NCBI GenBank assembly: GCA_004553095.1
Contig: SFMJ01000026.1
Coordinates: forward strand, 1-27,271
Reading direction: 5' to 3'
Length of the DNA stretch: 27,271 bases
Origin: Bacteroidales bacterium
GTDB lineage: Bacteria; Bacteroidota; Bacteroidia; Bacteroidales; Muribaculaceae
The notes under the pieces are model-generated. The model searched no databases. It worked only from the letters and a program-made list of their open reading frames with translations, and was not told where the DNA came from. Made by a program: the position numbers and the translations under genes. Positions 1-7,135 of the stretch are shown piece by piece (the first letter of the stretch is position 1; each line of letters opens with the position of its first letter).

Positions 1-117
1 TGTCATACCCACACCGGCACCGATATCGAAGCGATAATCCTCTTGAGCGGAAGCGGGGAGAGTGCCACAGCAGAATGCGGCACAACAGAAGAGCAATATG
101 CAAAACTTATACTTCAC
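1..117 (-). CDS. N-terminus of a secreted, probably outer-membrane protein (DUF6089-like), cut by window edge
   Basis: Thirty-nine codons are visible, reading off the left edge. The start is a GTG at 117; an in-frame stop lies six codons upstream and no ATG intervenes. The protein begins with a Lys-containing n-region and a Cys/Leu/Ala-rich hydrophobic core ending in PASAQ, a typical signal peptide I site, and the mature part starts EDYRFDIGAGVGMT. A glycine-rich start like this is typical of Bacteroidetes outer-membrane beta-barrel proteins such as the DUF6089 family. It lies 56 bases downstream of the DUF6242 lipoprotein gene in the same direction and is probably co-transcribed. In many Bacteroidales a DUF6242-DUF6089 pair precedes uppS and bamA, which supports the guess. 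Only the export signal is certain. Confidence 0.6.
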   Translation of the reverse strand, partial: MKYKFCILLFCCAAFCCGTLPASAQEDYRFDIGAGVGMT

Positions 118-173
118 CTTAAATTCAAAAATAAGTTAAATATAGAGATCCAACACGAAGTCGGGTGGAATGT

Positions 174-1676
174 TTAAATTATAGGGCTAAGGGTAAGGCG
201 ATTGAGGACGCCTCTCCAAGCCTTGGTATATAGAGATCCATCCGGGGCATACCCGCCGACGAGGTAGATATATGGGCAATTCCAATATACGGTATTTCCG
301 TCGGTCCAATTGGGGATACGAGCCGGGGCTTTGGCGGTAGATTTCCAATGGTCGGAGAGGTCTGACGACTTCTCGACATCGACCACAAAACTATCGCAAT
401 AAGCCATCGAAGGGATCTCCGGGGGCAACTGAAGGCTATTGACGCCTCGGATCCAGTTGACGCCATTATCGTAAGAGATGTAAACCACACGATTGAGCGT
501 ACCATCATGGAGTCTTCCACCTACCAAGAACCAAACCTTATACTCTACCATCGAATCTCCGGCAGCCGAAGGGCGGTAGTTGTAATAAGAGATGAGAGAA
601 GCCCCCTCCAAGGCGGGGAGTCCACCTTGGTTAAGACACACCCACTCCGAGCCATCGAAAGCCCAAGTAGCGTCGACGGTATTACCCTGACTGTCGACAC
701 CCCCGACAAAGAAAGCCACGGGCGACAGAGTCCACTTATTAGAGAGGGTCACCAGATTGGAGCAACCGCTCACCGGGAAAGCGGGATCCACCTCCTTGAC
801 ATTAAGGTCAAGTCGGGGATACTGAGCATAACGATAAGAGCCATCGGCATAAGTCAATCCGACGACAGAATTGCGATAAGGTCCGATGATCGACGACCAA
901 TCCTCGCCGGTATCGTTCCACTGCGAGAGGTCGAACGAGCCTGACCAGAGGTTGCCGCTCTTATCGAGCATATATAGCGACTCATCGGTCGAGACGATCG
1001 ACTGCACGACACCCTCGAAGGGGAGATTCAGTCTTCTTACCGACCAATTAAAATCATTCAAATCGAGAGGATCCGAGCAAGAGAACGAGCCATCGTTCTC
1101 CTCGATAAGGCAGAGCACCTTATCATCAGGCAGGGAAACACTCTTCATGGCGCGGGGATTGGCCAGACGAGTGGAGAAGCCGATATTGGCGACATCGCTC
1201 CATATCAGTGTATCAGGCTCAATCTGATGCACATTAACCTTCAGACGATAAGAGATGGCAGCATCATTATCGACACCCTTGACATTGAGCACGACAGAGC
1301 CGGTGAAATCGATCGAATCATTAGGATTCTTCTGATAATCGACTGTACCTTCGCGGGTTTTACCGCCGGTCATCACGATCTCAGCCCCACCGACTTCGCC
1401 GGCGAAGGTGATGACAGGTATCAACTTATCGATCGGCGTGCCCTTGCGCAGAGAATCGGCATTATAGATGACACGATTGTTGAGATCGATGGTGAAGAAT
1501 ATCGAATCAAGTCCCGGATTTCTGAGATCTTGAGAGAGGGCAAAGCGCTTTATGGCGAGATTTGCATTATTAACAAGAGTCTCCTCATTAGCCTCGCTAT
1601 TGCACGACGAGAATAGGGCCACACACATCAAAGCAGCGGCCAGCCGGGATATGAAAAGTAAATTTTTATAACTCAC
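174..1676 (-). CDS. DUF6242-type lipoprotein with Kelch-like propeller
   Basis: This 500-residue protein has a lipoprotein signal peptide (hydrophobic core about residues 5-22, lipobox FSSC, acylated Cys25), so it should sit in the membrane facing the periplasm or the surface. Residues about 30-150 resemble the N-terminal region of DUF6242 proteins. The rest looks like a Kelch/galactose-oxidase-like beta-propeller: three spaced blades carry the VGG signature (FFVGGVDSQGN, FLVGGRLHDGT, YLVGGYAPDGS). No catalytic residues can be assigned and the function is unknown; a binding role is an inference. It is preceded by its own promoter box about 115 bases upstream and followed by the secreted-protein gene at the left edge. 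The ATG start at 1676 gives a textbook signal peptide. Confidence 0.85.
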   Translation of the reverse strand: MSYKNLLFISRLAAALMCVALFSSCNSEANEETLVNNANLAIKRFALSQDLRNPGLDSIFFTIDLNNRVIYNADSLRKGTPIDKLIPVITFAGEVGGAEIVMTGGKTREGTVDYQKNPNDSIDFTGSVVLNVKGVDNDAAISYRLKVNVHQIEPDTLIWSDVANIGFSTRLANPRAMKSVSLPDDKVLCLIEENDGSFSCSDPLDLNDFNWSVRRLNLPFEGVVQSIVSTDESLYMLDKSGNLWSGSFDLSQWNDTGEDWSSIIGPYRNSVVGLTYADGSYRYAQYPRLDLNVKEVDPAFPVSGCSNLVTLSNKWTLSPVAFFVGGVDSQGNTVDATWAFDGSEWVCLNQGGLPALEGASLISYYNYRPSAAGDSMVEYKVWFLVGGRLHDGTLNRVVYISYDNGVNWIRGVNSLQLPPEIPSMAYCDSFVVDVEKSSDLSDHWKSTAKAPARIPNWTDGNTVYWNCPYIYLVGGYAPDGSLYTKAWRGVLNRLTLSPII

Positions 1677-1789
1677 TACACTAATATGTTTATATACAAA
1701 CCATTACGCACCATGCGAGATGGTCTTAAGATGAGACAAGGCATAAATCGGGAGCGGGGGCGAGCCGCAGATCGACACCTTTCAACTTG

Positions 1790-1797
1790 CAAAGTTA
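1790..1797 (-). promoter_or_regulatory. Bacteroidetes -7 box upstream of the DUF6242 gene
   Basis: The minus strand reads TAACTTTG followed by C, matching the TAnnTTTG box of the Bacteroidetes primary sigma factor. It lies in the 196-base gap between ribD and the DUF6242 gene and points at the latter, predicting a leader of roughly 105-110 bases. No clear TTTG -33 element is seen at 19-21 bases, so the call rests on the -7 box and position. Confidence 0.55.
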
Positions 1798-1872
1798 GCA
1801 TTTATCCGCGAAATAGTAGCGATAAATACATTAGAAAATAAATTTTAAGGAATTTTAGCACACAAAAATGGT

Positions 1873-2766
1873 CTAAAGTACACGTTCCACGCGAATTTCA
1901 TCATAAAGTTGGGCCTTAATGAAGGAATCGAGCAGACGTCTTCCCCCTTCCACCATAAGAGAAGAGATATGATAATCGGAGAAGAGCGAGTTCATATTTT
2001 GCGCCAAGGGGATATTAGGGTCGAGGATAATCGGGTCACGACTGAAAGCCTTGAGACGTTCAGCCACCCGGGGAGAGATAGCCTTGGATGCGAACAATAC
2101 GGGGCGAGGGCTATTGCCGGGCCAAAGTCTGTTATCGAGCGAAGGGTTGTCATGGAGCAGAGTGTTAGTTCCGACCATGATAGCATCGCAGAGGCTACGT
2201 TGGCGGTGCATCAAGACCTTGGTGAGGGGAGAAGAAATGGTGATAGGGGATCCATCGGGGAGGCACATATCTCCGGAAGATGATTCCGCCCACTTCAGCA
2301 GGATCCAAGGGCGTCGGAGGAGTTGGGAAGTAAAGAAACGGCGGTTGAGGTTTCGGCACTCCTGTGCAAGGACATCGGAGACGACCTCTATTCCGGCATC
2401 TTGGAGCATTTTGATGCCACGCCCGGCGACACGGGGATTGGGGTCTACTGTACCGACCACTACCCTACGGGGATGGTGACGGCAGAGGAGTTGGGCACAG
2501 GGAGGAGTTTTGCCATAATGGGAACAAGGTTCGAGAGTGACATAGCAAGTGGAGAGGGGGATCAGGGGGAGGTCGACATCCGCCACCGAAGCGAGGGCAT
2601 TGACTTCGGCATGCGCCTCGCCGAAGCGGCGATGAAATCCCTCACCGATAACTCTGCCATCAGGAGCCACGATCAGCGCCCCCACCATAGGATTGGGCGA
2701 GACATGACCGGCACCCGACATAGCCAAGCGAATGGCTCGACTCATATACATTTCATCTGTAGTCAT
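1873..2766 (-). CDS. ribD: Riboflavin biosynthesis RibD (deaminase/reductase), C-terminally short
   Basis: RibD deaminates 2,5-diamino-6-ribosylamino-pyrimidinone phosphate and then reduces the ribosyl chain, the second and third steps of riboflavin synthesis. The N-terminal deaminase domain (residues 1-145) has the zinc motif complete: HAE at 52-54 and Cys81/Cys90 in PCSHYGKTPPC. The reductase domain follows (about 155-297), with KWAESSSGD, MVGTNTLLHDNP and VEGGRRLLDSF. The start chosen is the ATG at 2766, which matches the usual MTxDExYM beginning; an in-frame TTG at 2799 overlaps the mltG stop. The protein ends at DEIRVERVL, where relatives usually have a further 40 or so residues with a conserved glycine/Ala-Pro stretch. 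The DNA after the stop is AT-rich and encodes no remnant, so the C-terminus looks lost and reductase activity is uncertain. Confidence 0.9.
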   Translation of the reverse strand: MTTDEMYMSRAIRLAMSGAGHVSPNPMVGALIVAPDGRVIGEGFHRRFGEAHAEVNALASVADVDLPLIPLSTCYVTLEPCSHYGKTPPCAQLLCRHHPRRVVVGTVDPNPRVAGRGIKMLQDAGIEVVSDVLAQECRNLNRRFFTSQLLRRPWILLKWAESSSGDMCLPDGSPITISSPLTKVLMHRQRSLCDAIMVGTNTLLHDNPSLDNRLWPGNSPRPVLFASKAISPRVAERLKAFSRDPIILDPNIPLAQNMNSLFSDYHISSLMVEGGRRLLDSFIKAQLYDEIRVERVL

Positions 2767-2795
2767 AAATAGCAGGCGGTCTGAATTGTATGTGT

Positions 2796-3854
2796 TCAAC
2801 GAGTTAGAGCGCGTTCCCGCTCTATACCCCTACGGTCGAGTTCCGCCTGGTAGCGAGCGGCATTTTGACGGTGCTGATCGTAAGAGCGAGCGAAATTGTG
2901 AGTACCGGAGAAATCCTCCTTGGCACACATATACAGGTAATCATGGGGCTTACTATTGAGGATAGCCTCGACGGTGGCACGATCTGTGGTACGGATCGGG
3001 CCGGGAGGGAGACCACGATTGGTATAAGTATTATAAGGAGATGCGACCTTAAGATGGACACCGCTAACACGTTTGATAGAGAAATCATGGAGAGCGAAGC
3101 GAATGGTAGGGTCAGCCTGGAGGGGCATATTGGCGTTTAGTCGGTTGATATATAGCCGACCGACGATGGCTTTCTCAGCCCTATCGTTGGTTTCCTCATC
3201 AGTGATCGAAGCAATGATCACCACATCGAGGGGGGAGATGCCGAGGTCATCGGCCTTCTTACTATTATCGGGCGACCAGATTCGGTTATAATTATTACCG
3301 ATTTTTCTTACCAGATCGCGAGCCGAAGAAGTCCAATATACCTCGTAAGAATCATTGACGAATAGGGCGAGTGCCGAAGCCGGGGAGAGACCGAACTGAC
3401 TTAAGAGGTCATCATCGGCGAGGGCGACCCGCAGGGAATCTGCGGGGAACTCCATTTTGGCAGAAACGCGCTCTATGAGGAGGTTAATATCGCGGAATCC
3501 ATTGATAGTAATCTTGACGGGAGTCTGTGGTCCGGAGGTCAAAATTCGCATAGCCTCGATGACATTAGCGCCACGAGGGATGGTATAAGCGCCATGACGT
3601 CGAGAGAAATCGGGATGACGAAGCGCGGCGAGTTTCATAACACGCCGTGCGAAATCATGGCCGAGATGTAGGGCGACACTATCCTCGACCATCTGAGCGG
3701 ATGCATTAGCCGGGATTTTGATATTGGCATCATGGTCGGCACGATGGCTGATCAGCGGGAACAGCAAGATGAGGAAAGCGGCGGAACAAAAAACAAGCAC
3801 CAGCAGAAATACAAGCATATTTCTGCGGGTGCTTTTAGACTTAACGGTTAGCAA
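2796..3854 (-). CDS. mltG: Endolytic murein transglycosylase MltG (YceG-like)
   Basis: MltG cleaves nascent glycan strands at the periplasmic face of the inner membrane and limits peptidoglycan strand length. The 352-residue protein has a short basic cytoplasmic tail, one membrane segment (about 13-35) and a periplasmic YceG domain. The catalytic glutamate is in ITDEETN (E220 or E221), and the family motifs MPLQADPT and SPYNTYTNRGLPPGPI are present. The start is taken as the TTG at 3854: it overlaps the hpf stop and supplies the positive residues (VKSKSTRRN) expected before the membrane segment, whereas the ATG at 3818 would begin directly in the hydrophobic stretch. The 3' end overlaps a possible TTG start of ribD. 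Together with hpf and ribD it forms a tightly packed minus-strand unit. Confidence 0.92.
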   Translation of the reverse strand: MLTVKSKSTRRNMLVFLLVLVFCSAAFLILLFPLISHRADHDANIKIPANASAQMVEDSVALHLGHDFARRVMKLAALRHPDFSRRHGAYTIPRGANVIEAMRILTSGPQTPVKITINGFRDINLLIERVSAKMEFPADSLRVALADDDLLSQFGLSPASALALFVNDSYEVYWTSSARDLVRKIGNNYNRIWSPDNSKKADDLGISPLDVVIIASITDEETNDRAEKAIVGRLYINRLNANMPLQADPTIRFALHDFSIKRVSGVHLKVASPYNTYTNRGLPPGPIRTTDRATVEAILNSKPHDYLYMCAKEDFSGTHNFARSYDQHRQNAARYQAELDRRGIERERALTR

Positions 3855-4138
3855 TTCTTATTCTTTTCGAGTTTGGGTTCGAGGGCGGCGAGACAGAGGT
3901 CGATAGCCTCCTCGAAAGTATCGGCTGTTTTGGATGCGAAGAGATCGGCAGATTGAGGGATGAGGAACTTAACGCTTGCCTCCTTGTTCATAGCAGTCTC
4001 GGGCTTAACCACCTTAAGAGAGACTTCAGCCTCGGAGATGGCTTCGAAGCGGCGAGAGAGTTTGTCGATCTTCTTATTGATGAAACTCACGAGTTTGTCG
4101 GTGATGTCGAAATGAATCGCTTTGATTTTTGCTTCCAT
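3848..4138 (-). CDS. hpf: Ribosome hibernation-promoting factor, short form (HPF/RaiA family)
   Basis: The 96-residue protein has the single beta-alpha domain of the short HPF family, which binds the decoding centre of the 30S subunit and silences ribosomes in slow growth. Visible features are the N-terminal IKAIHFDITDKL strand, the helix with KKIDKLSRR, and the acidic/basic pattern of the last helix. There is no C-terminal dimerisation domain. It lies downstream of rpsU and xerC, the usual Bacteroidales order, but has its own promoter box at 4240-4247. In Bacteroides the next genes are tRNAs and tuf; here they are mltG and ribD. The stop codon overlaps the likely mltG start. Confidence 0.92.
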   Translation of the reverse strand: MEAKIKAIHFDITDKLVSFINKKIDKLSRRFEAISEAEVSLKVVKPETAMNKEASVKFLIPQSADLFASKTADTFEEAIDLCLAALEPKLEKNKNC

Positions 4139-4204
4139 ACGCTTTAATTTTTAGGTTGGAGTAAATAAATAGCACCGATAGGAGATATCTCGGTTGAAGA
4201 GTGT

Positions 4205-4225
4205 GATACCGAAAAAGGGGGTATC
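4205..4225 (-). other. Small hairpin in the hpf leader
   Basis: The inverted repeat GATACC/GGTATC encloses a 9-base loop and lies between the hpf promoter box and the hpf start, so it would be in the mRNA leader. It has no T-run and is not an obvious terminator. A role in regulating hpf is speculation. Confidence 0.3.
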
Positions 4226-4239
4226 GTTATCTTCAGTTA

Positions 4240-4247
4240 CAAAGATA
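4240..4247 (-). promoter_or_regulatory. -7 promoter box for hpf-mltG-ribD
   Basis: The minus strand reads TATCTTTG, a match to the Bacteroidetes TAnnTTTG box, in the 162-base gap between xerC and hpf. It predicts a leader of about 95 bases. A convincing -33 element is not visible. It would let hpf be expressed independently of rpsU-xerC, consistent with a growth-phase-controlled gene. Confidence 0.5.
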
Positions 4248-4300
4248 ACAAAAAAATTGATAAGAATACTCTTAAAAAGGATAAAAAAGCGTCGAAAAAG

Positions 4301-5236
4301 TTAAAAATTTGTTTTATCGTCGACAATCGGGTCTTGATCGGAATTGTCGGAACGAGAAGAGCGGGGGTGACTTTTGCGATAATTTTGGAGCAGGTCTTTG
4401 AAGCTAAGATGCGTATAAATCTGTGTAGTAGAGAGAGATGCGTGGCCGAGCATTTCTCTGACAGCATCGAGGTCGGCGCCGGAATTGACCATAACTGTGG
4501 CAAAAGTGTGGCGAAGAGTGTGCGGGCTCTTTTTGGCGACGCCTGTGGTTTTGAGTTGATCTTTTACGATTTGATAGAGAGTTTCCTTGGAGATGGCGCC
4601 ATGAGGTCCAGCCATGATGGGTCGAGGGAAAGGGAGATCGGGATATCTCAGATCGCGCATCTTCTGCCACTCGGCGATCTCTTGAGCCAACTGCCGGGGT
4701 ATCGGTATGACACGTTGTTTATTTCTCTTGCCGTTGACGCGAAGTTCGAGTGCGGAGAGGTCGACATCGAAGTCGGTAAGGGAAAGCAGTTCGGCTTGGC
4801 GCAGGCCGAGAGAATATAGAATAGTCACGGCGAGGTGAGCCCGATATTCGGCGGGGGTGTGAGGATGTGAGTCATTGAGGAGCGACTCGATCTCGTCTGT
4901 ACGGACGAAATCGGGGAGATGCTTTCTCTTCTTGGCGAGGGAGACGTCGGCGGCGGGATTGGCGGAGAAGAGTCCCTGCTTCATGCCCCAGCGGAAGAAA
5001 GCGCGGAGGCTTTGCGTCTTTCGGCGCAAAGTAGTGGCAGCCATCCCCTGATCGGCGAGGGAAGCGATCCAGGCACGAATATCACTCATGGTGACACTGT
5101 GAGGGTCGAACTGCTGACCGACAGGGGTGATCCACTCGATGAAGCGGCTCACATCTCTGCCGTAGGCCTCGACGGTGTGGGGGCTGCAGCGCTGCTCAGC
5201 CTCGAGATAAGAGAGGAAATCAGACTCAACATCCAT
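4301..5236 (-). CDS. xerC: Tyrosine recombinase, XerC-like
   Basis: This is a 311-residue tyrosine recombinase with an N-terminal SAM-like core-binding domain (about 3-85) and a C-terminal catalytic domain. All six catalytic residues are present: Arg146 (LGLRQAEL), Lys170 (VNGKR), His239 and Arg242 (HTLRH), His265 (LGHASL) and Tyr274 (TQIYTHL). Size, low divergence and the rpsU-xerC-hpf neighbourhood indicate the housekeeping recombinase that resolves chromosome dimers at dif, not a mobile-element integrase. The ATG at 5236 is preferred, because a longer frame to 5326 would run through an inverted repeat and adds a non-family, Cys/Leu-rich extension. The tail after residue 285 is basic/acidic and unusually long. 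Whether it is XerC or XerD cannot be settled from one gene. Confidence 0.9.
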   Translation of the reverse strand: MDVESDFLSYLEAEQRCSPHTVEAYGRDVSRFIEWITPVGQQFDPHSVTMSDIRAWIASLADQGMAATTLRRKTQSLRAFFRWGMKQGLFSANPAADVSLAKKRKHLPDFVRTDEIESLLNDSHPHTPAEYRAHLAVTILYSLGLRQAELLSLTDFDVDLSALELRVNGKRNKQRVIPIPRQLAQEIAEWQKMRDLRYPDLPFPRPIMAGPHGAISKETLYQIVKDQLKTTGVAKKSPHTLRHTFATVMVNSGADLDAVREMLGHASLSTTQIYTHLSFKDLLQNYRKSHPRSSRSDNSDQDPIVDDKTNF

Positions 5237-5296
5237 AGCCGATCGACATAAAAGGGAAAGAGGGGAAAGAATTGTCGGAAAGTAGAGACACAGACA

Positions 5297-5332
5297 ATCG
5301 GTATGACAAACCATGAGGTATGTCACACCGAT
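5297..5332 (-). other. 36-nt inverted repeat between rpsU and xerC (RNA stem-loop)
   Basis: Two 16-base arms flank a 4-base loop (ATGA on the plus strand). The arms are complementary at 14 of 16 positions. Read as minus-strand RNA, one of the two imperfect positions becomes a G-U wobble and the other is U-U; read as plus-strand RNA they are A-C and A-A. The better folding is therefore in the rpsU-to-xerC direction. There is no adjacent T-run, so it is not a standard terminator. It could lower readthrough into xerC or be an RNA processing or stability element. Confidence 0.6.
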
Positions 5333-5368
5333 AGAAAAGCTTTATAACGTAAGTTAAAGAGCCCTCGA

Positions 5369-5560
5369 TTACTGCTCTGCTTGACGGAGCTTCTGAACGT
5401 AGATAGCCTTGACCATCTTCTTACGATTGGTCACAGATGGCTTTTCGAATGCTTGACGGGCACGAAGTTCTTTGACGATGCCGGTCTTTTCGAATTTACG
5501 TTTGAATTTCTTCAAGGCTTTCTCGATGTTCTCGTTCTCTTTTACTTGTACGATAATCAT
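5369..5560 (-). CDS. rpsU: 30S ribosomal protein S21
   Basis: The 63-residue basic protein matches bS21 throughout: MIIVQVKENENIEKALKKFK at the N-terminus, then the KTGIVKELRAR helix and a lysine/arginine-rich C-terminus. It is a component of the 30S subunit platform near the 3' end of 16S rRNA. In Bacteroidetes, S21 belongs to the machinery that hides the anti-Shine-Dalgarno sequence, which fits the lack of SD motifs in this window. It is the first gene before xerC, separated by 132 bases containing an inverted repeat. A promoter with both -33 and -7 elements lies about 115 bases upstream. Confidence 0.97.
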   Translation of the reverse strand: MIIVQVKENENIEKALKKFKRKFEKTGIVKELRARQAFEKPSVTNRKKMVKAIYVQKLRQAEQ

Positions 5561-5592
5561 GTTTAGTTAATATTAAAATAATTATTTTTTGT

Positions 5593-5600
5593 TATCTTTG
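5593..5600 (+). promoter_or_regulatory. -7 promoter box directed at the acid phosphatase gene
   Basis: The plus strand reads TATCTTTG, matching TAnnTTTG, and points at the phosphatase lipoprotein, predicting a leader of about 145 bases. No good -33 element is seen. It faces the rpsU promoter, so the two leaders would overlap as antisense over about 60 bases. Confidence 0.45.
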
Positions 5601-5675
5601 TAAAGACTCTTAAAAAGAGAGCCATAACCATGATATTGGAACGACCGATAGAGGGAGTTCTTCTATCACGGCTTG

Positions 5676-5707
5676 CAAAATTAGATAATTTTAAGCGATT
5701 GACAAAA
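5676..5707 (-). promoter_or_regulatory. rpsU promoter (-33 TTTTG, 19-nt spacer, -7 TAATTTTG)
   Basis: On the minus strand TTTTG at 5707-5703 is followed by exactly 19 bases and then TAATTTTG at 5683-5676. This is the best full match in the window to the Bacteroidetes -33/-7 promoter. Transcription would start near 5670, giving rpsU a leader of about 110 bases. Confidence 0.7.
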
Positions 5708-5750
5708 TATTTTGACAAAAAAAGTTAATCAACCGATAAATAAATTGAAT

Positions 5751-6500
5751 ATGAAGCGACAATTAGTTAGTTTATGGGTGTTATCAGCGCTACTGTTGGC
5801 ATCATGTGAGAGTGTCACAGAGAGAGAGGATCCGAAGAGTTTTCTCAGCATCGAGGATGTAGCAGACAGCAAGGCACTATTGGGTGCCCCCCCTGTCGAA
5901 GGGTCGGCGGCATATCAATATGATGTGGCACGCTATAAATGGGGCAAGTCTCAACGCTCGACACCCCGAGGTGCACAGGCAGTCCGGGATGCCAATCTTC
6001 AGGACACGGTCTGGATGGATGCAGCATTCAGCGAGGCATTCGGTTATGCATTGACGCCGGAGAATGCACCGGAGATCGTAAAGTTGATACAGCGTATGAA
6101 AGAGGATGCGGGCGATCTCTGCACTCGTGCAGCCAAAGAGGGCTACATGCGACAGCGCCCCTTTATGGTATTTGAAGAGCCGACATCGACACCGCAAGAT
6201 GATGTGTATCTTCGCAAGAATGGGAGTTATCCGTCGGGGCACACGGCGATCGGCTGGGCAACAGCCTTGGTATTGGCGGAGATTAATCCGGCTCGACAGA
6301 CAGAGATATTGGAGCGTGGGCTGGAATTTGGAGAGAGTCGGGTCATCGTCGGTGCTCACTTTCAGAGCGACGTAGATGCCGGGCGCACGGTAGCATCCGG
6401 GCTTGTGGCGCGACTGCATGCCGACGACGGATTTGCCAAGCAAATGACAAAAGCGAAGATCGAATTCGCCCGGCTACGCAATGCTGATAAGAAGAAGTAA
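5751..6500 (+). CDS. Class A non-specific acid phosphatase lipoprotein (PAP2 superfamily)
   Basis: The 249-residue protein belongs to the bacterial class A acid phosphatases, which dephosphorylate a broad range of phosphomonoesters outside the cytoplasm. The three-part PAP2 signature is visible: Lys/Arg with RQRPF, then SYPSGHTAIGW, then SRVIVGAHFQSDVDAGR, carrying the catalytic histidines. A lipobox LASC places the acylated Cys at residue 19, so it is membrane-anchored on the periplasmic or outer side. The ATG at 5751 is chosen because it gives this signal peptide; an in-frame TTG at 5712 would add 13 polar residues before it. It stands alone on the plus strand between rpsU (divergent) and the gamma-carbonic anhydrase (convergent) and is closed by a strong terminator. 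Confidence 0.93.
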   Translation: MKRQLVSLWVLSALLLASCESVTEREDPKSFLSIEDVADSKALLGAPPVEGSAAYQYDVARYKWGKSQRSTPRGAQAVRDANLQDTVWMDAAFSEAFGYALTPENAPEIVKLIQRMKEDAGDLCTRAAKEGYMRQRPFMVFEEPTSTPQDDVYLRKNGSYPSGHTAIGWATALVLAEINPARQTEILERGLEFGESRVIVGAHFQSDVDAGRTVASGLVARLHADDGFAKQMTKAKIEFARLRNADKKK

Positions 6501-6515
6501 GTCGGCATGGCATAT

Positions 6516-6555
6516 AAAAAAGGAGCGTGTCTTTTGAACGACACGCACCTTTTTT
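6516..6555. terminator. Bidirectional intrinsic terminator
   Basis: Two 16-base arms (A-run plus GGaGCGTGTC, and GACACGCaCC plus T-run) pair with a single mismatch around an 8-base loop. Both strands end in a T-run, so it serves the phosphatase gene on the plus strand and the gamma-carbonic anhydrase gene on the minus strand. Confidence 0.9.
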
Positions 6556-6586
6556 TATATGATAGTTATTTATAAGCTCGCAATTC

Positions 6587-7117
6587 CTACTCGGCGGATT
6601 CTTCGGGGTTGGTATACCAGCGAGAATACATAAGATAGTTATGAGCTATCTTGATGTTCATCTCCTTAGCCTTCTCAGGTTCGACCATTTTGACGAACTT
6701 GGCGGGAGCGCCTGCCCACATCTCGTGAGGGCCGATTTTGGTACGGCTGAGCACTACGGATCCGGCGGCGACGAGCGCCCCCTCCCCCACTTCGGCATCA
6801 TCCATAACGATGGCGCCCATTCCGATCAGGGCATAGTCATGAATTTTGGCGCCATGGATCACTACGTTATGGCCGATAGAGACATCATTGCCGATCTCGA
6901 TGGTCGACTTCTGATAGAGAGTATGGAGCACTGAGCCATCCTGGATATTGACACGGTCGCCGATGGTGATGGTGTTGACATCGCCGCGCAACACGGTGCC
7001 GAACCAGATGCTGCACTCATCGCCCATAGTGACATCGCCCACGAGGGTAGCATTATCGGCAATAAAGCAATCCTTGCCGACCTTGGGGGTGAACCCCCTT
7101 ACAGATTTAAAAACCAT
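6587..7117 (-). CDS. Gamma-carbonic anhydrase family hexapeptide protein
   Basis: The 176-residue protein is a left-handed beta-helix of hexapeptide repeats with a C-terminal helix, as in gamma-type carbonic anhydrases and their YrdA/PaaY relatives. The metal-binding histidines are in VLHTLY and in SIGHNVVIHG, and the conserved SIWFGTVLRGD segment contains the Arg/Asp pair that stabilises the trimer. Family members are cytoplasmic trimers; whether this one hydrates CO2 is not decided by the sequence. It follows the M24 peptidase gene by 18 bases in the same direction and ends at the terminator, so the two are likely one transcript. Confidence 0.92.
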   Translation of the reverse strand: MVFKSVRGFTPKVGKDCFIADNATLVGDVTMGDECSIWFGTVLRGDVNTITIGDRVNIQDGSVLHTLYQKSTIEIGNDVSIGHNVVIHGAKIHDYALIGMGAIVMDDAEVGEGALVAAGSVVLSRTKIGPHEMWAGAPAKFVKMVEPEKAKEMNIKIAHNYLMYSRWYTNPEESAE

Positions 7118-7135
7118 AATTTAGAAAAAGGATGT

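Noticed and set aside
4301..5236. Tyrosine recombinase as the integrase of a mobile element
   Set aside because: It lies in the conserved rpsU-xerC-hpf order and has XerC-like length and motifs; no element ends or tRNA target are nearby.
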